A stretch of DNA of 64,000 nt from a virus, in the IMG/VR virus record IMGVR_UViG_3300043464_002317, positions 17,323-81,322 of that record; one strand, written 5' to 3'. The translations under genes were made by a program, and so were the position numbers. How positions within the stretch are numbered: position 1 is the first letter of the stretch; each line of letters starts with the position of its first letter. Below the pieces are notes generated by a model, which saw only the letters and a list, made by a program, of their open reading frames with translations, ran no database searches and was not told the DNA's origin. Positions 26,701-34,910 of the stretch are shown here, piece after piece.

Positions 26701-27300
26701 ACAGGTATAAACTGGGGAGCTAATACAGGACTATGGTCGCACTTACTAACAGATAACACTTCTTTCCAAGTTTTTTACGGTAACTTAGAACCTTGGAAAT
26801 TAGAAATACCTTATAAGAGCGATGTGTATTCTAAATATGGAGAAGATATAAACTATTCTTTAGAAACATTACGTTATGAAAATGAAAACGATTTTAAACA
26901 TATTGTTGCTAACTTCAACCATGTAGTTATCTATAACAATCAAGAAAGCACAGGGAAATTAAATTTAATAAGACAAATTCCAAATAATGCTAGATTTATA
27001 TGTAATTATCCTAAATACAATGTTTATAACTCAGTAGATATTTTAGCGACTAACGAATACCAAGATTGGAGTTTTAATTATCTATTTGACAATATTAAAA
27101 ACAATACAAACATTCCTATTTGGATTCATACTCCGAGTGCAGACGATAAAGTTTTAAATCAAAATGCGCACGATTATAGACCAACATTTAAAAACCTACT
27201 AAGAGGTAAATATTTCTTGGCACGATTTACTCAAGAAACAGAGTCAAGAATTAAATTCATCTACAAGTGGAGCAGTTTACAAAATAAATTGTTTGATTAA
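20794..27300 (+). CDS. Tail stabilisation/muzzle protein (crAss Tstab type)
   Basis: 2,168 residues. The opening (GFKGMNKDVPVD, then YTYMLNGNIESIDGN) is the typical start of the crAss tail stabilisation protein, a beta-propeller that closes the tail tube. Residues about 620-775 are an extraordinary Cys-rich insert (CCVCGEQDCDLACEDSSC and on to CCPNCSSAECTNADGDSC). A hydrophobic helical stretch sits near residues 1,310-1,370 (AAVLAGLEEALLIVTKTLD...). The C-terminal 500 residues again look like propeller blades with Trp/Tyr repeats (for example YGHFWVDAKRGRVHRLE). It follows the tail tubular gene with a one-base overlap, exactly as in crAss genomes. It plugs the tail and may be rearranged at infection. 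Confidence 0.82.
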   Translation: MEKSNQNINQGFKGMNKDVPVDTNNQQTYTYMLNGNIESIDGNSVGIQNEQSNLLCTVFPEGYKVINYQLDITDDTVYYFLVNPDTNCSEIGKIRNIQNISNLSDTEILCGCGIKMVLAEGLETQEPTPICNYETVINDCDCNELEEGLRCLNFSINYPIDSEIKDEKCGKVLYFTDNYNERRRLEVDSLEQYYTKLEYCEEGDEDCNDCGTKEVQVCLNCTKMLVQAPFSIPCIDVKPIVNGGNLRHGLYVYYVAYSDKLGNELTRYMSVTGEIPVKDLNRNIYQQNELDAVTNLGIKLEVSNLDLNYKYFKIAVVEKTSVDGAVRYVTVGTYPIGENVVFHTANNLTTEEKLSRERLSLDFPQYKKSKYVQQIDNKLFFSDLEAQDEINLQPVVNLIGQFAKWRTVIAEEDIYKSSDLASKYRSNMRDEVIPYAIRFFTSDGYVTANFPLINRVAQDPNDLYFDNTHAADPQGTIETLLEEYKDSQIQPENTWEKDIVSTLVNGNSNCESLERIYKWQYYNTAIVEIDGFETVFSSEYPDCLTGETETLEDQDVTKYCISQYFTDQVGKIIISNFEEGEIFTTLEEYIEDHQNDPDPDANLDFADSGITTIKTSNYTSKICCVCGEQDCDLACEDSSCIDCEVSEDCFVPCIDDVVEVNSCDLSTLFPEGICGEPCYDESKSKASFVKLHKCENEISIVKTYKDCNTYDRQDEPVNCYIYQQTTGGFTNLNVCCPNCSSAECTNADGDSCEETSPGANDGDPCCEWEYAQVMDTSGTGNCRSSMEVYDRVANAYGGKTCATASNVFLNQISALTAHLIPYYTNAGATDLVTSVVAGYSGNYGTLATIKSCNAGIGKSQPTGETAIFDTNIHKNALWFKVENIPTGVDKIVLTISDLTNTPSGTTGKDCLMYSSYHRFSLYTTCGTPLAGGLVEEPAELVNDVNNSIDQPKAGVLCIDTLSLRDDPDVPITTIYIAIDAPYWINSADTDYGYVVGTASCFSILAKSADIESVTVDLGTARLEYEKKCAYTAKCDLQIFKDVKCNPVPFSEGKFAYWESIEKYPDNSYLYNSTNLVINEDDIPLDIQTEFEDVFTSDTLENGDYELNLETTDFRCKPIRHFKFPDSCISPEHDGNLEFGLQPNFNKNKVFPIGLYLDNKIINAFLDVAAKPENALITPEFRDKIVGYEIFIGNMMLNRSIIGKGLLYDMYKYKEDNKDVLFSNFPFNTLGNNKLLYKDMSRAEFIDHPYNSTENDRFSFLSPDFSFDRPNLPFEMKIEHFKIGNSRGRFAQVEGHSKMVLLTKNAEIIAAVLAGLEEALLIVTKTLDSLVVAGTGTFGIGVSIAAISATLAAELVASFTYRGAQKTFQWLQIFDQNGIPNNFASYYASEGLYNGFSCSGTEGNLLRGLQGKQYIRNGRYLFNENFEETRINNFNRESSVYLNLGKDFKLEYPSQIKTYDDSRIDEAPSETEGEERKTSTEQIRNIASAYVSLKNYTPAQHGTINSISWISTSYCGDLTKENTCDTVFGGDTFIVRHTVKRKFPFFIAPMINGINSLPSLTPFSYSLQRNIGAPRYYVDYKTGQVPLLGLVSFPPIKSYYYLDNQETSFLYVKDTSKFYLYEYGIASFICETRINENFRYAENSRERDFWGNQNDYIAWTQEENVPIFEDNYYFYNNTYSADNYIYAWRALRADFDPVQSACQVNHWDRTIYSIEDNNEQDNIDNWRIFLPNNFKDFGNKYGTFYGVKPIESLKLVARFENGFAIYPSTATVQSSAGDVTLGTAGLFQVKPSDFVVSDLGYGGTQQSAWLSTEYGHFWVDAKRGRVHRLEVQAAGQEEISKNGMKNWFRENLPFNILKQFPNMSVEMLDNPYKGIGIVLGWDSRHERVFLTKKDVKLKQQYLNNVVIEGLDFYLVTIEDEEEVKTLIQPSDETYFTDTSWTLAYSPNLKTWISYYTFKPNYFVPFQHYFQTGINWGANTGLWSHLLTDNTSFQVFYGNLEPWKLEIPYKSDVYSKYGEDINYSLETLRYENENDFKHIVANFNHVVIYNNQESTGKLNLIRQIPNNARFICNYPKYNVYNSVDILATNEYQDWSFNYLFDNIKNNTNIPIWIHTPSADDKVLNQNAHDYRPTFKNLLRGKYFLARFTQETESRIKFIYKWSSLQNKLFD

Positions 27301-30300
27301 TGAAAAATAATAAATTAATAAGGTTTAGTTTAGAGCAAAATGGAGGGTCTGCACCAAAGTTAATGCAAGAAGGAAGATTTTCTAATTATAATTGGAAAGA
27401 AAATAGAGAATATAAAAAAAACCCAGCTAATTTAAATAGTAGAGGTGGACTTGATGTAGGTGTTTCAAAAAATTTACCATTAGGATTTAGAAGTTCTGCT
27501 GGTGTAGAGTTTGATGAAGGTAAAGTTAATTACAGAGGAGGTTTAGGATATAATAATAAAGGTCTTGATATAAACACTAATTATAATAGCAGCGGCAAAC
27601 TTAATGCGAGTGTTAATTATGATAGCCCTGTTGGTCTTAAAGCAGGTTTTAGATATAGTGATAATAAAGGAGAAAAAACTTATAGTGGAAATTTAGGTTA
27701 TAGTGGTGAAAAAATACCTATAGGTTTAAATACTGGTTATACACATACATCTGAAGGACATAATGCAAATGCTGACCTTAACTTTAATACAAAAAATATT
27801 AATGGAAATTTTGGGTACGAGTATAATCAAGAAGGTAATAAAAATTCATTTAATGCAGGAGTAAATATTCCATTTGCTAATAAAAAAGGAAACATAGGCA
27901 TCAACAGTAAGTATAATATAGGAGATAAACAACCATCTGTTAATATAGGAACTACTTTTAAATTTAAAAACGGAGGGGATGTAAGCGATAAAAAAGACAC
28001 ATTATCTAAATTAAAAAAAGCTTTATCTTTAAGAGAAAACTTAGGTAATCTTGATACTGAACAAGGATATAATACTCCATTAAAACAAGTTTTAAGAACT
28101 GCAATAGGATTAGAAGGAAAAGATTATAGTAATAAACCTATGTCATCTATTGCTAGAGAGCAAGATGCTTTTAGAATGTATTTAGGATTACCTTCTAGAA
28201 CAGGAGCATTTGAACAAACAGGTTCTAATAAATATAGAATAAGGGATTATGGTCAGTTGTATCCTGAAACTATGCCTTCAGATGAAGCAGTATTATATTC
28301 TAATAAAATAAATAAGGCTGTTGAAATGGATAAATCTCCTGTAGATTTAAACAAACTAGTAGAGTTAACTCCTTATGCGGATATACTTATGGGCACCCAT
28401 AATGTTGTTAAAGATAAAGATGCTAAAGGAGAATATTTAAAATACTACGATAGATTTGATTTTGACCCTACAAGATACGCAAATCAATTTATTGATAGAA
28501 ATGTTAACCCAACTATTGGTAAATATTTAAAAAAAGCAACTCCTGTATTAGATGAATTAGAGAGTCTAATATTTAACCCTTTTGAACTAGAAGATAAAGT
28601 TTATTACAACCCTAAAACAAAATTACGTTCAGATATTATTTTACAACAAAATAGACAAAGAGTAGTTCCAGGACAACCAATAGCTATCCCAGCAGATTTT
28701 CAAAGTGGTGGAGAAATGATAAAAAGAAATCTTTGGGATAATATAGGGAGTACTTTTAAGTTTCAAAATGCAGGGCAAAAAAACTCAACATATACTTGGA
28801 GTACACAAGAAGCATCAAAACCAAAAGGGACAGATGTAAAAGCTCCAAATGACACAAATATTACCAAAACAGATGTATTAACTGATAAAGCTCAATTAGA
28901 CGAGTACCGAGATTTTCTAAAATCTAAATATAAAAAACAAGACGAAGAATATAATAATCTACCTCTTGTAAAAATGCAATCTTTATATAGCGATAAAATA
29001 GAAAACTTCTCACCAGAGACTAGGTTTGGAGAAATCCCAGAAAATCCTACAACAGTAAATTTAACACAAGGTAGATTTAATACAGCAAAAGTACCAACCT
29101 ATGTTATTGACCAAGCAATAGAATCAGCAAAAAGAAATAATAGACCAGTAGGAGAATTATTAGCTCTTATAGGAAGAGAATCTACATTTGGTCAACAAAA
29201 AAGTGACATGAGAGGTACTGCAAATAAAAAAGACTTAATTTCTGGTTGGAATCTAGCTGAAAAATATGAACCTTACGATTACATGCGTTTTTTAGCAGAT
29301 AAAGGTGTTGAAGGTATTATTGCTGAAAAAGATAGATTAAGAACATATTATGACTTTGACCCAAATGGAGGAAGAGAACAAGTTTTTGATTATGTCAATA
29401 GAAACCCAAAATTACTTGAAGAGTATAAGAAAAAATTAGAATCTCAACCTCAAATAGGAAATCAAGATTATTTTGATTTAGCTTATGAATTTCTCAAAGA
29501 CAAAGGAATTAAGAAGTACAATCCAGGAGACCCAAAATATGAAAGTATGTATAACGAAGATTTTCAAACATTGGAAAAAGAACCTGCATTACAAGAATAT
29601 TTAAAAAGCAAAGGAGTTTCATTTTCAAATACAAAATATCAACAAGGAGGCAACATTAATATAAATTCATTACAAATGCAAAACAACAATAAATTACAAA
29701 CACCTTCAGAAGCCGTTTATTCTGCATTAAGTAACTCGTACAATATAAATACAGATATGGGTTTACCAGAACTAACTACTTTAGAGCAATTTAAAAACGG
29801 AGGTTATAAAGTTATTCGCACTAACGAAAGAAAAGGTAAGACTCATAAAGTCATAGCACCAGATGGAAAAGTGCAATATTTTGGCGATGCAAAATTAGGA
29901 CAACATCCAAGAGACCCAGAAAGAAAAAAAGCTTTCTATGCTCGCCATAAAAAGAATTTAGAAAAAAACCCTTTATTCAGAGCATTCGCACGAGAAACTT
30001 GGCAAGATGGAGGAGAATTAAATAAACTAGGAGTAGAAAATTCTTTGTGGAATAATATCAGAGAAAATAGAGGCAGCGGAAGAAAACCTACAAAAGAAAT
30101 GTTAGAACAAGAAAAGAAAATTAAAGCTAAAGAAATGCAATCTGGTGGTAGCGTACAAGATAAAGAAATGGTAGATGGTATTGCAAATATATTATCACAA
30201 ATCAAAGACAAATCAAATAGAAAACAAGTAGCAAAAAATATGATAAAAGACTTTAACAACGAAAATGTAAATTTTAATTACGATAATTTTTTACAAGCTA

Positions 30301-31646
30301 TTAATCTTGATAGATTAAAAAACGGAGGAGGAATAGATTTAAACGAACAATTTATAGTAGGAAACTATCAAGGAGGAGGTATAAATTTAGACCCATCTAA
30401 AAAAGGTACTTTTAAAGTGCAAGCTACGAGAATGGGAGTATCTGTTCAAGAAGCAGCCAATAAAATTTTATCTGCGCCAGAAGGTGAATATTCTCCAGAA
30501 ATGAGACGTAAAGCTAATTTTGCTCGTAATTTTGCAAAACAAGATGGAGGCGTGATGGACGATATGGTATATATTAACGGAGCTTGGTATGATAAAACTA
30601 CAATGCAAAACGGAGGTAATAAACAACCAGCCTATTCTTGGAGTACACAACAAGCACCATCCCAAGCAAACACAAGTATACGAATCCCTACAACTTCAAA
30701 AAACAGAGGAATCATCGCAAGACCGCTAGCAGATTTTAATAAAGAATTAGAAGAAAAAAGACAAAAAAATATTAAATTAGAACAAGAAAGAAAAGCAGCT
30801 ATAAATAGAGCTAATTTAGCTCAAAGCACACAAGGATTTCCTACAACACCAGAAGAATTAGCTGCTCAAGTAGCAGTAGAAGAAAAATTTACTATACCTT
30901 ATACGTCTCCGCTTGCACCTTTAAATTATTTTAATGTTTTTAAAGGGATTGGTAGTATGTCTAATGAGTTAGCATATGCCCCATTAAATGTTAAAAGAGG
31001 TGAATATTTAAAAGCTGCTACAGCTGTAGCGCAACCACTATTATTAGGACATATTGCAGGAGCACATGGAAATATAGCGGCTAATTTAGTAAATCCTGTT
31101 GCAGGTGTAAAAAATGCTGTTACATCGCTTGCAAAAGGAGAAATAATGCCAGCAGCACAAGTTGCAGCTAAAAATTTTCTTAAAAAGTATTCTTCAGAAA
31201 ATCCAGATTTAATTGATTTACCGTATGCAATAGATAAAAGATTCGTAACCACCAAAGAAGTTACACCAACAGCACAACAACCACTTGTAGGTCAAAACGG
31301 AGGTCTTACGCCTAAAAAAGCCAGAGAAATTTTGCATGATGGCACAGTACATGGAAAACCAATAACTGAGCAACAACGCAAATATTTTGGCTATATTTCG
31401 TCTAAAAAACAAGACGGTGGAGCTGTAACTATGACGGGTTACAGACAAGATTCTCCAGATGTAAATAACGCATTTAACTATATACCAAGCAAGAATATTT
31501 CTATGGGTAACGTAGTTGGCGATGTAAATGCCGTGGATAGATTTGGGAATGTAACTACTATGAAACCTAACGAAAACTATGTTTTTCCTAACGGAGGAGT
31601 ATTAGAATATAGACCTAAAAAAGGAAGAGTAAAATTCTCTATGTAA
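27300..31646 (+). CDS. Modular virion protein: barrel-like domain, transglycosylase-like domain and Gly-Gly-linked modules
   Basis: 1,448 residues. Residues about 45-222 are 12-13 alternating amphipathic strands joined by short turns (GVEFDEGKVNYRGGLGYNNK...) ending in TTFKF, like an outer-membrane beta-barrel. Residues about 595-780 hold a lytic-transglycosylase-like core (LLALIGRESTFGQQ, candidate Glu627). Later modules recur in unrelated phage proteins, e.g. KTHKVIAPDGKVQYFGDAKL with ERKKAFYARHKKN, FKVQATRMGVSVQEAANKIL, and LTPKKAREILHDGTVHGKPI. Fourteen motifs of the form (Q/K)(N/D/S/Q)GG separate these pieces. It adjoins the muzzle gene, so it may be tail-bound or ejected to open the envelope. 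The function is inferred. Confidence 0.6.
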   Translation: MKNNKLIRFSLEQNGGSAPKLMQEGRFSNYNWKENREYKKNPANLNSRGGLDVGVSKNLPLGFRSSAGVEFDEGKVNYRGGLGYNNKGLDINTNYNSSGKLNASVNYDSPVGLKAGFRYSDNKGEKTYSGNLGYSGEKIPIGLNTGYTHTSEGHNANADLNFNTKNINGNFGYEYNQEGNKNSFNAGVNIPFANKKGNIGINSKYNIGDKQPSVNIGTTFKFKNGGDVSDKKDTLSKLKKALSLRENLGNLDTEQGYNTPLKQVLRTAIGLEGKDYSNKPMSSIAREQDAFRMYLGLPSRTGAFEQTGSNKYRIRDYGQLYPETMPSDEAVLYSNKINKAVEMDKSPVDLNKLVELTPYADILMGTHNVVKDKDAKGEYLKYYDRFDFDPTRYANQFIDRNVNPTIGKYLKKATPVLDELESLIFNPFELEDKVYYNPKTKLRSDIILQQNRQRVVPGQPIAIPADFQSGGEMIKRNLWDNIGSTFKFQNAGQKNSTYTWSTQEASKPKGTDVKAPNDTNITKTDVLTDKAQLDEYRDFLKSKYKKQDEEYNNLPLVKMQSLYSDKIENFSPETRFGEIPENPTTVNLTQGRFNTAKVPTYVIDQAIESAKRNNRPVGELLALIGRESTFGQQKSDMRGTANKKDLISGWNLAEKYEPYDYMRFLADKGVEGIIAEKDRLRTYYDFDPNGGREQVFDYVNRNPKLLEEYKKKLESQPQIGNQDYFDLAYEFLKDKGIKKYNPGDPKYESMYNEDFQTLEKEPALQEYLKSKGVSFSNTKYQQGGNININSLQMQNNNKLQTPSEAVYSALSNSYNINTDMGLPELTTLEQFKNGGYKVIRTNERKGKTHKVIAPDGKVQYFGDAKLGQHPRDPERKKAFYARHKKNLEKNPLFRAFARETWQDGGELNKLGVENSLWNNIRENRGSGRKPTKEMLEQEKKIKAKEMQSGGSVQDKEMVDGIANILSQIKDKSNRKQVAKNMIKDFNNENVNFNYDNFLQAINLDRLKNGGGIDLNEQFIVGNYQGGGINLDPSKKGTFKVQATRMGVSVQEAANKILSAPEGEYSPEMRRKANFARNFAKQDGGVMDDMVYINGAWYDKTTMQNGGNKQPAYSWSTQQAPSQANTSIRIPTTSKNRGIIARPLADFNKELEEKRQKNIKLEQERKAAINRANLAQSTQGFPTTPEELAAQVAVEEKFTIPYTSPLAPLNYFNVFKGIGSMSNELAYAPLNVKRGEYLKAATAVAQPLLLGHIAGAHGNIAANLVNPVAGVKNAVTSLAKGEIMPAAQVAAKNFLKKYSSENPDLIDLPYAIDKRFVTTKEVTPTAQQPLVGQNGGLTPKKAREILHDGTVHGKPITEQQRKYFGYISSKKQDGGAVTMTGYRQDSPDVNNAFNYIPSKNISMGNVVGDVNAVDRFGNVTTMKPNENYVFPNGGVLEYRPKKGRVKFSM

Positions 31647-31655
31647 ACAAATATT

Positions 31656-31695
31656 GTTATAAATTATGAAGTTCATAACTTTTTTTGTATTTTTG
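31656..31695 (+). promoter_or_regulatory. Predicted late promoter P3
   Basis: TTGTTATAAA has its GTTAT at 31656. TATTTTTG starts at 31688, exactly 32 bases later. Between them lies TGAAGTT, shared in position with P4. The leader to the ATG at 31716 is 20 bases. Confidence 0.7.
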
Positions 31696-31715
31696 TCACC
31701 TCTCATTATAACATC

Positions 31716-34700
31716 ATGAAAATCAAACGCAAAGTAAAATCTAAATTACCTAAGTATCAAAATAATCTTACAGATAATACTAATTTGTCAGGACAATCTC
31801 AAACAATAGATTTAAATCCAAACAATAGTGCTTTAGGTAATAATATGAGTTTAAGACAACAAGAAAATATTTCTACTCTTTCGCCTTTAACAACTCAAAG
31901 TTTATCACAAGCTAATCAATATACTCAACAACCTAACTTAGTTAAACAGCCCCAGCCTGCCATGGCTGGAACTACTAAAAAAGAACCTCAAGTATTACCT
32001 ATTTGGATGGATAGCCCATTTGGAACAAACGAAGGTTTTACGTATGCTGGGAGAGGATTTGGAGCACTTAAACCTATTTCTAAAAATGAAAATTTAACAC
32101 CAGAACAAAAGAAAGATTATAAAGCATTAGCAATAACAGAAGGAATTTCTGGGACTCTTGCAGGAGGGTTCGGAATGGCACGAGATTTTATGAGTGGTTT
32201 TTCTTCTAAAAGAGAAAATCAATTTCTTTCGCAAGAAGCTGTTGAAAATCAATTACGAGCAAATAGGCAATATAACAGAGGAGAACAAGATATAAATGCA
32301 AATAGAGGTTATGTTAATTCACAAAATGGTGGTATATTTCAAGCAGGAGGTGAAGTACCAATAGAAGAAATGTTAAGTGACAGAAGCGTTAAAGGATTAC
32401 CAGAAGAAATGGAAGGTGTCGCTAATGCGGAACTTGAATCTAAAGAATTTTTAATATCTCAAGGAGATATAAGCCGAGTGGAAGGAAAACGTCATTCAGA
32501 AGGAGGAGAGAAATTTGCTCTGAAAGGAGGTGATAAAATAATATCTGATAATATTCTTATAGGAAAACAACTTGATAAGTTTTTTGATGATATGGGATTA
32601 AATACAAACCCTAAAAACTCTTTTGCTACAGTAATGGAAAAATTCCGTAAAAAAATCGGAATGACTGAACTTCAAAAAGAGCAAGAAGTATATTTCAAAA
32701 AACTTGAAAAAAATACTAAGCTACCTGATTCCGAAACAAAAACTAAAAATGAAGAGTTTATATCTTCTCAAATTAATGAGATAGAAGAACAAAAAGAAGA
32801 TTTAAAAGCATTAGAATCATTTTTTGCAGATGTAGTTTATAATAAACAAGAAGATAGAAAAAAAGAAGGAGGCAATATCTATAAAAATAAAGTAATTGAC
32901 CAACCAATGCCAGAAGACGATTCTTATAATGGAGAAGTAATCATGGCTGCAAATGGAACTAAAATTCCTGTATATTTAGAAGATGGAGGTATTTTTGTAG
33001 ATTCAGCAGATGATAATATAGCTCTTAAAAATTGGGCTAAAAATAAAGGCTTTACTACAGAAGAGCAAATGTATGATTATCTTAGTCGTAAACAACAAGG
33101 TGGCGAACAAGAAAATCAATTAATGCAAGAAATTGCTTCAGCTCTTCAACAAGGTGCATCTCCAGAAGAAATTGTACAAGCTTTAGTTCAACAAGGAGCT
33201 TCAGAAGAACAAGCAGCAGCAATGATAGAACAAGTGACCATGCAAATGCAACAGCAACCTATGATGCAACAAGGGGGCGAGCAAGAAAATCAATTAATGC
33301 AAGAAATAGCCTCAGCTCTTCAACAAGGCGCATCACCAGAAGAAGTAGTGAGTGCTCTAATACAACAAGGAGCTTCAGAAGAACAAGCAATGGCAATAGT
33401 TGAGCAAGTAACTGCTCAAATGCAACAGCAACCTATGATGCAACAAGGTGGTGAACAAGATGTTATGACATACATATCAGACTCATTGCAACAAGGAGTA
33501 GACCCACAAGAAATTATGACTTCATTAGTTGAACAAGGGTTACAAGAAGAAGAGGTTACAGCAGCTATTCAACAAGTTATGGCACAAATGCAACAACCTA
33601 ATGAACAAATGATGCGTAACGGAGGAATGAAACTACCTATGTATGATAACGGGGGAGGAAAAGATACACCCCCTTACGATGAAAAAGACGCTTATACTGA
33701 AGAAGGTGTTGCAAGACTAAACAGGTTTCTTAAAGAATATAATCTAAAAGAATTACCTAAAACAGCTACAAAATCAGAAGTAAAGGATGCAGCAAGTGCA
33801 ATGCAAAAAAAAGCTCTACAAATAAATCCTGAACTAGTTACTCACTACCTATTAAATCAATCTCATCAGGCTGCTAATAAATTTACATCTGTCTTAGATA
33901 AAAAGTATGGTTCAGCTGCCGATTATAAAAAAGATTGGACACAAGCTGAAAAACAAGCTTACGCAAGAGAAAAATATAAAACTGGAGATTTAAAATTTGA
34001 TGAATTAGGAGATGCTTTTAATGATGCCTTATGGTGGTATCGTTCAGTATCTAATGATGTAAAAGCAGTGCCAAGACCAGAATATGAAAAATTTCTAAAA
34101 GATAATGCAGATAAACTTATAAAGCAAGCAGATGCAAGTGGTAATCCTTTGTACTATCTTTATAAAGGAGATGGTCAATACGAAGCTTTAACACCATACG
34201 ATGTAGAAACAACAAAAAAAGAAAAAGAGAAAATAGAGCAAGGAAAACAAGGCGACATGAAATCTTTTCAAGCAGCGGCTCAACAAAGAGCCGCAGGTTT
34301 TACACCAATTACGCCAAGATATAGAGAAATGCCAACTTCTATGCTACTACCTGGATATTTTCAAGAAACTCCAGAAGATGTTGTAGCTCCAAAAGTATCA
34401 CCTACAGAACAAATAGCTGCAATCACTGGAAGCGCAAGAAATGTTGCTGGACTTATGTCTGGAACTTCTGGTGCAGAAAAAATGGCTAATTTAGCATATC
34501 TACAAGCACAAGAAGCTGAACAAATTGATAAAGCTATTTCTGGAACTAATAGAGCTAACTTAGAATCTGAATTTAGCGCAAGACAAGCAAATAGAGCTAA
34601 CAGACAAGGAGTTCAAACAAAAAATATCTCTTATGCAATACCTTACGTAGATAAAGCTAATCTTGCACAAATAAATACCGAACAAGAATGGCAAAAATAC

Positions 34701-34910
34701 TTTGCAGAAATGAGTGGGGACAGATTAAACAATATTAGAGAACAAAGAGCTTTACAAACTTACGCAAGCATGACACCTAATTATAGATATGATGCTGCAA
34801 CAGGAATTACTTATGGAGCTGATGGAAAGCCTATAATTAATGAACAATTAGACCCAATAGCAATGGCAATTCTTGCTCAACAGCAACAACAAAATACTCC
34901 GAGAAAATAA
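31716..34910 (+). CDS. Virion cargo-type protein with Gly-Gly modules and 58-residue repeats
   Basis: 1,064 residues. The N-terminal 110 residues are low-complexity (Gln/Asn). Residues about 200-275 hold QNGGIFQAGGE and then ANAELESKEFLI followed by GKRHSEGGEKFALKGGDKII, a module found in other large phage proteins. Residues 460-633 are three 58-residue repeats rich in Gln (ASALQQGASPEEI; LVQQGASEEQAAAM), predicted as pairs of short helices. A helical C-terminal half follows, with many Ala/Gln. Eleven Gly-Gly motifs mark the module edges, as in the upstream gene. There is no enzyme motif. It starts a new transcript at P3 and its stop overlaps the next ATG, so it likely forms part of the internal cargo. 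Confidence 0.6.
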   Translation: MKIKRKVKSKLPKYQNNLTDNTNLSGQSQTIDLNPNNSALGNNMSLRQQENISTLSPLTTQSLSQANQYTQQPNLVKQPQPAMAGTTKKEPQVLPIWMDSPFGTNEGFTYAGRGFGALKPISKNENLTPEQKKDYKALAITEGISGTLAGGFGMARDFMSGFSSKRENQFLSQEAVENQLRANRQYNRGEQDINANRGYVNSQNGGIFQAGGEVPIEEMLSDRSVKGLPEEMEGVANAELESKEFLISQGDISRVEGKRHSEGGEKFALKGGDKIISDNILIGKQLDKFFDDMGLNTNPKNSFATVMEKFRKKIGMTELQKEQEVYFKKLEKNTKLPDSETKTKNEEFISSQINEIEEQKEDLKALESFFADVVYNKQEDRKKEGGNIYKNKVIDQPMPEDDSYNGEVIMAANGTKIPVYLEDGGIFVDSADDNIALKNWAKNKGFTTEEQMYDYLSRKQQGGEQENQLMQEIASALQQGASPEEIVQALVQQGASEEQAAAMIEQVTMQMQQQPMMQQGGEQENQLMQEIASALQQGASPEEVVSALIQQGASEEQAMAIVEQVTAQMQQQPMMQQGGEQDVMTYISDSLQQGVDPQEIMTSLVEQGLQEEEVTAAIQQVMAQMQQPNEQMMRNGGMKLPMYDNGGGKDTPPYDEKDAYTEEGVARLNRFLKEYNLKELPKTATKSEVKDAASAMQKKALQINPELVTHYLLNQSHQAANKFTSVLDKKYGSAADYKKDWTQAEKQAYAREKYKTGDLKFDELGDAFNDALWWYRSVSNDVKAVPRPEYEKFLKDNADKLIKQADASGNPLYYLYKGDGQYEALTPYDVETTKKEKEKIEQGKQGDMKSFQAAAQQRAAGFTPITPRYREMPTSMLLPGYFQETPEDVVAPKVSPTEQIAAITGSARNVAGLMSGTSGAEKMANLAYLQAQEAEQIDKAISGTNRANLESEFSARQANRANRQGVQTKNISYAIPYVDKANLAQINTEQEWQKYFAEMSGDRLNNIREQRALQTYASMTPNYRYDAATGITYGADGKPIINEQLDPIAMAILAQQQQQNTPRK
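33093..33614 (+). repeat. Three in-frame 174-base repeats
   Basis: Copies begin at 33093, 33267 and 33441, each opening with codons for QQGGEQ. Copies 1 and 2 are nearly identical in protein; copy 3 has diverged but keeps length and the PMMQQGG/NEQMM junction. Exact 58-codon spacing shows whole-unit duplication. Confidence 0.88.
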
